Shown: positions 7,377-16,174 of the stretch, piece after piece
Position numbering within the stretch: position 1 is the stretch's first letter
Layout of the letters: each line of letters starts with the position of its first letter
Origin: an uncultured Pseudomonadota bacterium
GTDB lineage: Bacteria; Pseudomonadota; Gammaproteobacteria; Burkholderiales; Methylophilaceae
Length of the DNA: 46,994 nt
Assembly: GCA_903876765.1 (NCBI GenBank)
Contig: CAIRBH010000014.1
Location: 1 to 46,994 of the forward strand
Reading direction: 5' to 3'
Program-made: the position numbers and the translations under genes
Notes under the pieces: generated by a model
The model's database searches: none
What the model saw: only the letters and a program-made list of their open reading frames with translations
What the model was told of the DNA's origin: nothing

Positions 7377-9530
7377 ATGCCGCAAGCCTACTACCTTAAT
7401 GCACTCAAGTTATATCGCCAAGGTGACTTAGCTCTAGCCGAACAGTCACTTAGGCAAGGGCTAGCCATGCAAGCGCAACATGCCGACGCTTTGCATCTGC
7501 TGGGCATTATTTGTTACCAAAGCAAGCGTGCGGATGAAGCGGTGCAGCACATCCAACAGGCTCTTAGCTTGGCGCCGCGCAATGTGGATTATTTAAACAA
7601 TTACGGGCTGGCTTTGCGGGCTAGTGGCCAGCATAACGAGGCCTTAAAGCGTTTTCAACAAGCGTTAGCCATACAAAGCAAAGATTTAGAGATACAACTT
7701 AATATTGCCAATACTCTGCTCGCGCTAGAGCGCTTTGAAGAAGCGGCTAGTTATTACCGCAGGCTATTGCAAATATTCACCAAGCAACATCATGCCAATG
7801 AAATCAGTGTGCGGGCGGCACTTAGTCACTGCTTAACTATGCTAGGCAATCACGCACAGTTAGCTGGTCAATATTTGCAGGCAGAGGCCAGTTTTTACGA
7901 GGCGCTGAGTTATGCTACAAGCAATAAGATAGAAGATGCTGCGCTGCATTACAACTTAGCCAACGCGCAGCGCGAGCTAGGCAAAACGACAGAGGCTTGT
8001 AAGCATTATCAAATAGCCGCCCAGTTACATCCGCACGATGCCGACATTCACAATAATTTAGGCAATGTGCAGCGCGAATTAGGTCAGATTGATTTGGCCA
8101 TTGCGAGCTACAAAACAGCACTGTCTATCAACCCTGAGCTCTACCACGCAAAAGTGCATTTAGTCCATCAAAAGCAACATTGTTGCGATTGGCAAGGCTT
8201 GCAAGCTGACATTGACCAGATTAGAGGCTGGCTAAAAACTGCGCCACAAGCTCAAATATCGCCTTTTGCCTTGTTGTCCATGCCAGGCACAACGGCGGCA
8301 GAACAAAAAATATGCGCTGATCAGTGGCTCAATCATCGTTATGCCAAGCTCATGGCACAAAGCCCCGCGCTCAATTTTAAATACAACTTAGCGCGTAAAA
8401 AGCCAAAAATTAAAATCGGCTATTTATCAGCAGATTTTAGGTTGCACCCACTGGCTTTTTTGGTGACAGATTTAATCGCCCAGCACGATAGAAATCAATT
8501 TGAAATCATCGCTTTCTCGTATGGCGTCAATGACCAGTCCAGCGCTAGAGGCCGCTTAGAAAAAGCTTTTGACCAGTTTTATGATATTAGAAATATATCC
8601 GAAATTGAGGCCGCACAAAAAATTCATGTCTGTCAAATTGATATATTGGTTGATTTAACTGGCTTTACCCAAACCAGTCGCAGCGGCATTGCCGCTTTGC
8701 GGCCTGCGCCAATTAATGTCAGCTGGTTAGGTTTTCCTGGCACTATGGGGGAACTGGCCACTGGCGAAACCAAAGGCAAACGCGCGCTATTTGACTATTT
8801 GTTAACAGACAGTTTTATTAACCCAGCTGATAGCGCCGTGCATTACGCTGAGACGTTTGCGCTATTACCTTGCTATCAAGCCAATGATAGCAAACGGCCT
8901 GTTGGCAAAATACCCAGCAGAGCAAGCTGCAATCTGCCAGAAGGTGTATTTGTGTTTTGTTGCTTTAATCAAAGCTTTAAAATTAGCCCTGAGGTTTTTG
9001 CCTGCTGGCTACGCCTGCTTAAAGCTGCCCCTAATAGCGTGCTTTGGCTATTAGACTGCAACCCTTGGGCCAAGCAAAACTTAATCGCTCAGGCCTTGGC
9101 GCATGGTTTAACGGCTGATAGGCTCATTTTTGCCGCTAGAATTCCAATTGCCGAGCATTTAGCACGACACATCCATGCGGATTTGTTTTTAGATACGCAA
9201 CCCTACAATGCCCACACAACCTGTAGCGACGCGCTGTGGATGGGCCTGCCAGTATTGACTTGCGTGGGTGATACCTTCTCGGCGCGGGTTGCTGGCAGCT
9301 TATTGCAGGCGGTTGGATTAACAGAATTAATCAGCTATTCTTTGCAAGAATATGAAAATAAAGCACTTTATTATTACCAGCATCAGCCAACTTTGGCATT
9401 AATCAAGCAAAAACTATTAGCCAACAACAAAGATTGTGATTTATTTAATACGCAAAAATTTACCTTATCGTTAGAAGCGCAATACCTAGCTGTCTGGCAA
9501 CGCTATTGCCAATCAACGCATGAGCCATAA
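7377..9530 (+). CDS. TPR protein with O-GlcNAc-transferase-like (SPINDLY/Glyco_transf_41) catalytic domain
   Basis: The 717-residue protein begins with about seven TPR units (residues 1-260; for example ADALHLLGIICYQSKRADEAVQHIQQAL and DADIHNNLGNVQRELGQIDLAIASYKTAL regions). It continues into a GT41-type glycosyltransferase domain (about 340-700). Recognisable parts are KIGYLSADFRLHPLAF, PINVSWLGFPGTMG, a VFCCFNQSFKISP block and the UDP-binding ALWMGLPVLTCVGDTFSARVAGSLL. Such bacterial enzymes are thought to transfer a sugar to Ser/Thr (or similar) of proteins, but acceptors are rarely known. There is no signal peptide, so it should act in the cytoplasm. It starts 9 bp after mnmC and is probably in the same transcript. 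Confidence 0.88.
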   Translation: MPQAYYLNALKLYRQGDLALAEQSLRQGLAMQAQHADALHLLGIICYQSKRADEAVQHIQQALSLAPRNVDYLNNYGLALRASGQHNEALKRFQQALAIQSKDLEIQLNIANTLLALERFEEAASYYRRLLQIFTKQHHANEISVRAALSHCLTMLGNHAQLAGQYLQAEASFYEALSYATSNKIEDAALHYNLANAQRELGKTTEACKHYQIAAQLHPHDADIHNNLGNVQRELGQIDLAIASYKTALSINPELYHAKVHLVHQKQHCCDWQGLQADIDQIRGWLKTAPQAQISPFALLSMPGTTAAEQKICADQWLNHRYAKLMAQSPALNFKYNLARKKPKIKIGYLSADFRLHPLAFLVTDLIAQHDRNQFEIIAFSYGVNDQSSARGRLEKAFDQFYDIRNISEIEAAQKIHVCQIDILVDLTGFTQTSRSGIAALRPAPINVSWLGFPGTMGELATGETKGKRALFDYLLTDSFINPADSAVHYAETFALLPCYQANDSKRPVGKIPSRASCNLPEGVFVFCCFNQSFKISPEVFACWLRLLKAAPNSVLWLLDCNPWAKQNLIAQALAHGLTADRLIFAARIPIAEHLARHIHADLFLDTQPYNAHTTCSDALWMGLPVLTCVGDTFSARVAGSLLQAVGLTELISYSLQEYENKALYYYQHQPTLALIKQKLLANNKDCDLFNTQKFTLSLEAQYLAVWQRYCQSTHEP

Positions 9531-9570
9531 CTAATAATCAAAATAGGCCAATTAAGCCCCAGCTATAGCG

Positions 9571-10497
9571 CTAATCAGTTTGGTTGCTGGCGGCAAATAT
9601 GGCGGCCAGCACGATCAAAATACCGCCTACCCACTCATGTATGGCCATAGTTTCGTGCGCTAAATAATAAGAAGCGATTGCAGCGACCACCAATTCAAAT
9701 AAAAATATCACTGAAGCACGGGTTGCTGGTATTTGCGTCACCCCATATTGCACCAACAAGGTTGCCGCCAGCAGCAGTATGGCGATAAATATCATCACCA
9801 GCCAATGCGTCAGACTAAAAAAATGCGGGCTAGGGAATGTGCCTTTAGTCCATGGTATAAATACTAGCGACATAGCCAACACGCCAAACCACACGGCAAA
9901 AGACTTGGCCCGAATAGTTAAATGCACAGATTGCCGCGTAATGACATTGGTCAGGGCAAAGCCTATGCCAGAAGATAAAGCCAGCCATTCTGCGCTATTT
10001 TTTGGTAAGGGCAAGGCGCTTATATTAGGGTTATATAGCATAATAAAAGCACCTAATAATGAAATTGCAATGGCAATATAGCCCTTAAAATTAGTCTTTT
10101 CTTTCAACCAAAAATGCGCCAAGACTAATGTCCATAAAGGCGACAAATAGAATAGCAGCATGATACGCATCACCTCGCCATCAATCACCGCCAGTACATA
10201 AGCCAAATTAGTCCAGCCTGCCACTACACTCAAAAAAACAATGCTGAGTGGTAATTCAAAAATACCCCGCCAATGTTTAACAAAGTAAGCCCCCGCAATG
10301 AGAATGGCAATGCAATAAGTATAAAAACTAGAAGCCACGCCAGATACACCCGCTTCTGCCATGATGCGATAAGGAAACCAAATGATTCCCCAACACAGTG
10401 CGCCAAACAATAAGCCAAAAATCGCCAGCGATGGTTTGCTATTGCTAGTTTTTATTTGAGCATTGCTGACTGGTTTAGCATTTTTCATGTGATTCAC
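9571..10497 (-). CDS. EamA/DMT-superfamily transporter
   Basis: The 308-residue protein is almost entirely hydrophobic, with about ten predicted membrane helices in two EamA repeats (about 27-160 and 175-300). The second repeat ends in the typical PATRASVIFLFELVVAAIASYYLAHE segment just before the last helices. Drug/metabolite transporters of this type export or import small metabolites; the substrate cannot be predicted. It faces the end of the OGT-like gene (convergent, 40 bp apart) and is divergent from dapC. An ATG three codons downstream is an alternative start. Confidence 0.85.
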   Translation of the reverse strand: MNHMKNAKPVSNAQIKTSNSKPSLAIFGLLFGALCWGIIWFPYRIMAEAGVSGVASSFYTYCIAILIAGAYFVKHWRGIFELPLSIVFLSVVAGWTNLAYVLAVIDGEVMRIMLLFYLSPLWTLVLAHFWLKEKTNFKGYIAIAISLLGAFIMLYNPNISALPLPKNSAEWLALSSGIGFALTNVITRQSVHLTIRAKSFAVWFGVLAMSLVFIPWTKGTFPSPHFFSLTHWLVMIFIAILLLAATLLVQYGVTQIPATRASVIFLFELVVAAIASYYLAHETMAIHEWVGGILIVLAAIFAASNQTD

Positions 10498-10504
10498 TGT
10501 TAAA

Positions 10505-10530
10505 TATTCAGGTTAATTATTCAGGTTAAT
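10505..10530. repeat. 13-bp tandem direct repeat upstream of the EamA gene
   Basis: TATTCAGGTTAAT occurs twice back to back (10505-10517 and 10518-10530), 7 bp before the transporter start on the minus strand. A TTGACA element for the opposite strand lies at 10545-10550, but no good -10 follows. The repeat could be an operator with two half-sites on one face of the helix, or simple slippage. Confidence 0.55.
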
Positions 10531-10605
10531 TTTAAGACACTTGATTGACAAGACGCGATGTATTCATTTTAGCCAAAATCCCGCCCCTATATTACAATAA
10601 CGCCT

Positions 10606-11808
10606 ATGAATCCAAATCTTAATTTATTGCAACCTTACCCATTTCAACGCTTACGTGACTTATTTAGCGGAATAAAGCCTAACCCTGCTTATGCCGCCAT
10701 CAATCTATCTATAGGCGAGCCAAAGCACGCAACACCACAGCTAATTAAAGACGCCCTAGTCAATAACTTAGCAGGTTTAGCCAGTTACCCAACCACTATA
10801 GGCGCATTAAGCTTGCGTGAGGCGATTTCCGCTTGGATTTCTCGTCGATATGGCATTCCAGCCCTCAATCCAGAAAGTGCAATATTGCCTGTCACAGGCA
10901 GTCGCGAGGCGCTATTCGCTGTTGCGCAAATGATCATTAATAGTACAAAACCTAACCCAGTGGTCATTTCACCCAATCCTTTTTATCAGATTTATGAAGG
11001 CGCAGCATTGTTAGCAGGCGCGCAAGCTTATTTTTTAAATACATTGCCAGAAAATGATTACGCGATGGATTTTAGCAGCGTGCCAGTAGAGGTATTAAAA
11101 CGTACGCAATTAGTCTATGTTTGCAGTCCTGGCAACCCCTCAGGTAAGGTCATGAGCTTGGCGCAATGGCAAGTGATTTTCGACTTGTCCGACCAATACG
11201 GCTTTGTTATTGCCGCCGATGAATGTTATTCAGAAATTTACTTTGATGAGCAGCACCCGCCATTGGGGGCGCTACAGGCCGCACATCAACTTAACCGTGG
11301 CTATCAAAACCTGCTGGTATTTAGCTCACTGTCTAAACGCTCTAACGTGCCAGGTATGCGTTCAGGCTTTGTCGCTGGCGATGAAAAAATAATAGAAAAA
11401 TTTGCCTTATACCGCACCTATCATGGCTGCGCCATGAACCCCGCAGTGCAAGCAGCCAGCATGACCGCTTGGAATGATGAAGCACATGTGATTCAAAATC
11501 GTAGATTGTATGCCGAAAAATTTGCCGTGGTTACGCCACTGTTAGCTGACGTCATGCAGGTCAGTCAGCCTGATGCCGCGTTTTATTTATGGGCAAAAAT
11601 CAAACCAGCATCTCGCAGCCAGCTGTCAGATACTGAATTTGCTTTAAGGCTGCACCGCGATTTTAATGTGACCGTATTGCCTGGCAGTTATTTGGCGCGC
11701 GAAGCACAGGGGCTAAATCCTGGACAAAACTTTGTGCGCTTAGCCTTGGTGGCTAGCCTAGATGATTGTGTAGCGGCCGCCAATCGCATTAAGCAAATGC
11801 TGGCCTAA
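10606..11808 (+). CDS. dapC: N-succinyldiaminopimelate aminotransferase
   Basis: The 400-residue protein is a class I/II PLP aminotransferase of the DapC type, which converts N-succinyl-L-2-amino-6-oxopimelate to N-succinyl-LL-diaminopimelate in the lysine/peptidoglycan pathway. Landmarks are the start LLQPYPFQRLRDLF, SIGEPKH, the Asn/Pro turn CSPGNPSG, AADECYSEIY and the PLP lysine in SSLSKRSNVPGMRSGF. The C-terminal Arg that binds the substrate carboxylate is in FVRLALVA. The stop is 1 bp from the end of convergent miaA. It is distinct from ArgD at 28437-29618, which catalyses a related reaction. Confidence 0.9.
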   Translation: MNPNLNLLQPYPFQRLRDLFSGIKPNPAYAAINLSIGEPKHATPQLIKDALVNNLAGLASYPTTIGALSLREAISAWISRRYGIPALNPESAILPVTGSREALFAVAQMIINSTKPNPVVISPNPFYQIYEGAALLAGAQAYFLNTLPENDYAMDFSSVPVEVLKRTQLVYVCSPGNPSGKVMSLAQWQVIFDLSDQYGFVIAADECYSEIYFDEQHPPLGALQAAHQLNRGYQNLLVFSSLSKRSNVPGMRSGFVAGDEKIIEKFALYRTYHGCAMNPAVQAASMTAWNDEAHVIQNRRLYAEKFAVVTPLLADVMQVSQPDAAFYLWAKIKPASRSQLSDTEFALRLHRDFNVTVLPGSYLAREAQGLNPGQNFVRLALVASLDDCVAAANRIKQMLA

Positions 11809-11809
11809 G

Positions 11810-12745
11810 TTAAGCCTTAATAAAGCGACAAACCTGATCGAGCACTTTTTCATTGAGTGCAGGATCTAAACAATCTAACACCAGCATATCCTGCATGCCG
11901 CGCAGCCAAGTTAGTTGCCGCTTAGCCAATTGTCGCGTGGCAAAAATACCTCTATCGCGCAACTCAGCTAAATCGTACTCGCCCGACAAGTATTCTAAGG
12001 TCTGCCTATAGCCCACACAGCGCATGGCTGTCAATTCTGGCGTGAGTGTAGGGTATGTTAGTAGTAGCGCCCTCACCTCTGCCACTAAGCCCTCTGCCAG
12101 CATCTGCTCAAATCTAAGGGCAATACGCTCATGCAGTACTTTGCGCTCACTAGGCAATAAGGCGATTTTAAGCAAGCGATAAGGCAGCGCTACACTGGTT
12201 TGCTTGGCATAAAGCGCAGACATCGCCTCGCCTGTGATTTCAAACACCTCTAAAGCACGTTGTATGCGCTGCATATCGTTAGGGGCTAAACGCGCGGCGG
12301 TCACAGGGTCGACCAAGGCCAGCTTTTCGTGCATGGCAGGCCAGCCTATCAAGGCAGCACGAGCATCTAACCTAGCCCGCACTGCTGGGTCGGCTTCTGG
12401 CAAGCCACTCAAGCCATCTTGCAAGGCTTTAAAGTACAACATCGTGCCGCCTACTAATAAGGGAATATGGCCACGCGCAGTAATCTCTGCCATCAAGCGC
12501 AAGGCGTCCGTTCTAAAGTTGGCCGCAGAATAAGCCGCCCAGGGCGCTATGATATTAATAAGGTGATGCGGTGCGATTGCCAAAGTTTGCGCATCTGGTT
12601 TGGCTGTGCCGATATCCATGCTTGTAAACACCATAGCTGAATCTACGCTAATAATTTCAACAGGCAACTTTGCCGCCAGTGCAACCGCCGCGCCTGTTTT
12701 ACCGCTTGCGGTAGGCCCCATCAGAAAAATGGCGGGGTTAGCCAT
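11810..12745 (-). CDS. miaA: tRNA dimethylallyltransferase
   Basis: The 311-residue protein has the MiaA layout: P-loop GPTASGKT (10-17), the substrate-binding [16 protein letters not shown], the [10 protein letters not shown] segment and, near the C-terminus, [10 protein letters not shown]. It transfers a dimethylallyl group to N6 of A37 in tRNAs reading UNN codons. It follows mutL by only 6 bp on the same strand. mutL-miaA is a widespread proteobacterial pair, often followed by hfq; here dapC lies tail-to-tail instead. Confidence 0.96.
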   Translation of the reverse strand: MANPAIFLMGPTASGKTGAAVALAAKLPVEIISVDSAMVFTSMDIGTAKPDAQTLAIAPHHLINIIAPWAAYSAANFRTDALRLMAEITARGHIPLLVGGTMLYFKALQDGLSGLPEADPAVRARLDARAALIGWPAMHEKLALVDPVTAARLAPNDMQRIQRALEVFEITGEAMSALYAKQTSVALPYRLLKIALLPSERKVLHERIALRFEQMLAEGLVAEVRALLLTYPTLTPELTAMRCVGYRQTLEYLSGEYDLAELRDRGIFATRQLAKRQLTWLRGMQDMLVLDCLDPALNEKVLDQVCRFIKA

Positions 12746-12751
12746 AACCTC

Positions 12752-14590
12752 CTATTGACCCCGCATAAACATTTTATCTAAATCAGCCATACTCACTTGA
12801 AACCAAGTTGGACGGCCGTGATTACACATGCCACTGCGTTCTGTCGCTTCCATATCGCGCAACAAAGCATTCATTTCAGTGATGGATAGGCTGCGGTTGG
12901 CTCGAACAGCGGCATGGCAAGCCATCGTGCCGAGTAATTCGTTTCTGCGCTCGGTGAGGGCTCTTGAAGCGCCATATTCGCGTAAATCACGTAAAACATC
13001 ACGTGCCAAGCTGACGGCGTCTGACTCTTGCAGCATACTGGGCACAGCTCGCACCGCCAAAGTGCTGGGCGAGAGTATGGCAATATCAAAGCCTAGCTGT
13101 TGCAAGCTAGCTGCTGGACTAGCCAAAGCCTCTTGCACGGTGGCGACTTCTAAGCGATCTGCATTAAAACTGATGGGAATTAATAAAGGCTGCATAGCAA
13201 CACTTTTGCTATCTAGTGCGTTTTTAAGCTGCTCATACATAATCCGCTCATGAGCTGCATGCATGTCTACCACCACTAGGCCTTGGCTATTTTGCGCCAA
13301 TACATACACACCATGAATCTGAGCTAGAGCAAAGCCCAATGGATAGCTATTTTCGGCATAAGGCTGCTCAGATCTGGCAATGCCAGCCAATTCATCGTGA
13401 TTGACCTGCTGCATAGTATCTGCGGCATGCTTGGCGCTCAAGCCGCCAAATAAGGTTTGATAAAACTGATTAGGCTCACTGGCATGCAAATTCATTTGCG
13501 CCTGATAGCCGGTATAAGCTGAGCTGGCGTTATTCAGCCCATTTGCTGGTTGCGGCACAAACGGATTATGCCCCGCTTGATTGGCGGTGACCGCATTAGA
13601 AACGCCAGTTGGGCTGGCCAAGGCCTTATGCAATGCATGAAAAATAAATCTATGTATGGCTTGCCCGTCTCTAAATCTGACTTCTGTTTTACTGGGGTGT
13701 ACATTCACATCCACCAAATTCGGATCCAGCTCGATAAATAACACAAAGGCTGGATGCCGGTCATGGTGCAACACATCTTGATAAGCTTGGCGTATAGCAT
13801 GGTTAATCAGCTTATCGCGCACAAAACGACCATTCACATAAACGTATTGCGTGTCAGTTTTATAGCGATTAAACGTCGGCTTAGCCGCCACACCCCATAA
13901 GCGTAAACCAGCGGCAGTTTCGTCCAGCGCTATGGTTTCCGCAGCAAACTCTGCACCTAATACCTCGCCAAACCTTTTTGCTGGCTGGCTGACCGTATAG
14001 CGACTAAGTACTCTGCCATTATGTTGCAACATAAAAGCAACGTCAGGGCGAGACAGCGCTACTCGATTAAAAACCACTTCACAATGGCCAAATTCTGTAC
14101 TTTCAGTTTTTAAGAATTTACGACGTGCAGGGGTGTTGAAATATAAATCATTGACTTCTATGATAGTGCCAAGGTCTAAGGCTGCGGGTGCTATGACTGA
14201 AATCTCACTTCCCTCAGACGCAATGCTCCAAGCGTGTTTAGCATCAGCCAGGCGGCTGTTAATTTGCGTGCGAGACACTGAGGCAATACTAGCCAAGGCC
14301 TCACCCCGAAAGCCCAAACTCGCCACCGCTTCTAAATCGTCTAATGTGGCTATTTTGCTAGTGGCATGACGGGTCAGCGCCATGACCAAATCATCTTGCG
14401 CTATGCCTATGCCGTTATCCGCCACCCTTAGCTGCTTAACGCCGCCTTGCAGTAAAGACACTTGTATCTCCGTGCTACCCGCATCTAGGCTGTTTTCAAG
14501 CAATTCTTTGAGCGCCGATGCGGGACGCTCAACCACCTCGCCCGCGGCGATTTGACTAATTAATTGATCGGGTAACAGTTGTATGCGCAT
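12752..14590 (-). CDS. mutL: DNA mismatch repair protein MutL (endonuclease type)
   Basis: The 612-residue protein has the GHKL ATPase motifs at the N-terminus: ELLENSLDAG, ADNGIGI, TRHATSK and GFRGEAL. A transducer domain to about residue 330 and a variable linker follow. The C-terminal domain carries DMHAAHERIMYE (442-453), corresponding to the metal-dependent nicking motif DQHA(x)2E(x)4E, together with ACHAAVRA and CNHGRP. This indicates a nicking MutL as in organisms without MutH, unlike E. coli MutL. It heads the mutL-miaA transcript and is divergent from the helicase gene, with 44 bp between the starts. Confidence 0.96.
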   Translation of the reverse strand: MRIQLLPDQLISQIAAGEVVERPASALKELLENSLDAGSTEIQVSLLQGGVKQLRVADNGIGIAQDDLVMALTRHATSKIATLDDLEAVASLGFRGEALASIASVSRTQINSRLADAKHAWSIASEGSEISVIAPAALDLGTIIEVNDLYFNTPARRKFLKTESTEFGHCEVVFNRVALSRPDVAFMLQHNGRVLSRYTVSQPAKRFGEVLGAEFAAETIALDETAAGLRLWGVAAKPTFNRYKTDTQYVYVNGRFVRDKLINHAIRQAYQDVLHHDRHPAFVLFIELDPNLVDVNVHPSKTEVRFRDGQAIHRFIFHALHKALASPTGVSNAVTANQAGHNPFVPQPANGLNNASSAYTGYQAQMNLHASEPNQFYQTLFGGLSAKHAADTMQQVNHDELAGIARSEQPYAENSYPLGFALAQIHGVYVLAQNSQGLVVVDMHAAHERIMYEQLKNALDSKSVAMQPLLIPISFNADRLEVATVQEALASPAASLQQLGFDIAILSPSTLAVRAVPSMLQESDAVSLARDVLRDLREYGASRALTERRNELLGTMACHAAVRANRSLSITEMNALLRDMEATERSGMCNHGRPTWFQVSMADLDKMFMRGQ

Positions 14591-14634
14591 TTGTGGTTGG
14601 TATTTTACCTGTTTTAAGATAAATTCTTGAACTT

Positions 14635-16170
14635 ATGACTTCATTAAATCAGGCTTTATCGCAAAATAGCTACCTGAACAGCTACCCACAAGCGCGCAGT
14701 TTAAAGCGCCATCATCACTTTTACTTAGGCCCTACCAATTCAGGTAAAACCCATCAGGCTTTAATTGCCCTGCAAAACGCGAAGTCTGGGGTTTACTTAG
14801 CACCACTGCGACTATTAGCCATGGAGATACGAGACCGCCTAGTTGCCGCTGGCGTGCCTTGCAACTTAATTACTGGCGAAGAACGGCTATTGATAGCGGG
14901 CGCTCAACATACGGCTTCCACCATAGAAATGATGAATCCATCCATGATAGTAGAAGTGGCAGTGATTGATGAGATTCAAATGTTACAAGACCCAGACCGC
15001 GGCAGCGCCTGGACTGCTGCGCTGGTCGGCGTGGCTGCGCAGCAAGTCTTTGTTTGCGGCTCTAACGCAGTCACAGCGACTTGCGTAGCCGTGATAGAGC
15101 AAATGCAGGAAAGCTACCAGATTACGCAATTAAGCAGAAAAACACCCTTGATACTAGAAGAAAGCAGCCTTTGTGGCCGCCGTTATAGTCGGCAAAAACT
15201 AAAGCCTAAGCTGCAAAAAGGTGATGCTATTATCGCTTTTAGCCGCAAAGATGTGCTGACTTTTAGTGCCCGCTTGCGCCAATGGGGGTTTTCTGTTGCC
15301 TCGATTTATGGCGCACTCTCTCCGGAAGTCAGGCGTACCGAATCCGAACGGTTTTGTTCTGGCCTAGCCGATATTTTAGTGGCCACCGATGCCATAGGCA
15401 TGGGCTTAAACTTACCGATACGTCGGGTTATTTTTAGTCATATTCATAAATTTGACGGGGTAGCCACTAGACCGCTTAACGCCACCGAAGTGCGGCAAAT
15501 TGCCGGCCGCGCTGGCCGCTATGGCATTTATGACACTGGTTATATCAATGTATTTGAAGATGATGAACTGATACACATATCACACATGCTAAACAGCAAT
15601 GATACGGCAGATTTAGTAAAACTGCCGATAGGCATACACTTTAAGTACATTGACGTCATTGCACAACAATTACACACCAGAAAAATTGCCGAAGTACTGA
15701 CCTATCATCAGCATAGAAGGCAGATGACTGCTGCTTTATTTAGCCATGCTGACTTAAATAGCCAAATTTCACAGGCAATATTGGTCGATGAATATGCACC
15801 CAATATGTCACTTAAAGATAAATATATTTTTGTATGCGCACCCATCTCGCTCAATGTAGCTTTTGAGAAAGACTACTACTTACTTTGCTTACAAAGTGTG
15901 GCATTGTCACAAAAACGCAGCCTACCGCTTGCACCTAGTTGGTTGACTTCTAGCAGCCCTAAGCATTTAGAAGCAGCAGAATTGCTCAGTCATAACCTCA
16001 GTTTATACGCTTGGTTAAGCTTTAAGTTTCCGGATATTTTTGTGGATGGCGACTTAGTCAAAATATTGAGACTAGGCCTTAGTCGCTATATAGAAAATGC
16101 GCTACTTTGCCAGGCTGGCTATGGCGATACCACAAGAGAAATCGATTATTTAATGACGAACAAACGCTAA
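14635..16170 (+). CDS. SUV3-like DExH RNA helicase
   Basis: The 511-residue protein is a superfamily 2 helicase resembling the mitochondrial degradosome helicase SUV3. Domain 1 has Walker A GPTNSGKT (32-39), LAPLRLLAMEI, TGEER and the unusual Walker B box DEIQ (112-115). Domain 2 has the region LVATDAIGMGLNLPIRRVIF and QIAGRAGR (motif VI). A C-terminal part of about 150 residues includes a segment like the helical SUV3 C-terminal domain. DEIQ in place of DEAD/DEAH and the near-verbatim SUV3 motifs make the family call strong. Its bacterial role is unknown to me, presumably RNA unwinding during decay. The gene ends 4 bp from a convergent beta-CASP nuclease gene. Confidence 0.85.
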   Translation: MTSLNQALSQNSYLNSYPQARSLKRHHHFYLGPTNSGKTHQALIALQNAKSGVYLAPLRLLAMEIRDRLVAAGVPCNLITGEERLLIAGAQHTASTIEMMNPSMIVEVAVIDEIQMLQDPDRGSAWTAALVGVAAQQVFVCGSNAVTATCVAVIEQMQESYQITQLSRKTPLILEESSLCGRRYSRQKLKPKLQKGDAIIAFSRKDVLTFSARLRQWGFSVASIYGALSPEVRRTESERFCSGLADILVATDAIGMGLNLPIRRVIFSHIHKFDGVATRPLNATEVRQIAGRAGRYGIYDTGYINVFEDDELIHISHMLNSNDTADLVKLPIGIHFKYIDVIAQQLHTRKIAEVLTYHQHRRQMTAALFSHADLNSQISQAILVDEYAPNMSLKDKYIFVCAPISLNVAFEKDYYLLCLQSVALSQKRSLPLAPSWLTSSSPKHLEAAELLSHNLSLYAWLSFKFPDIFVDGDLVKILRLGLSRYIENALLCQAGYGDTTREIDYLMTNKR

Positions 16171-16174
16171 GCGG

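Noticed and set aside
12828-13253. Long open frame (141 codons) antisense to mutL
   Set aside because: It lies entirely inside mutL, which has all family motifs. The translation is Ser/Arg/Lys-rich with no recognisable domain.
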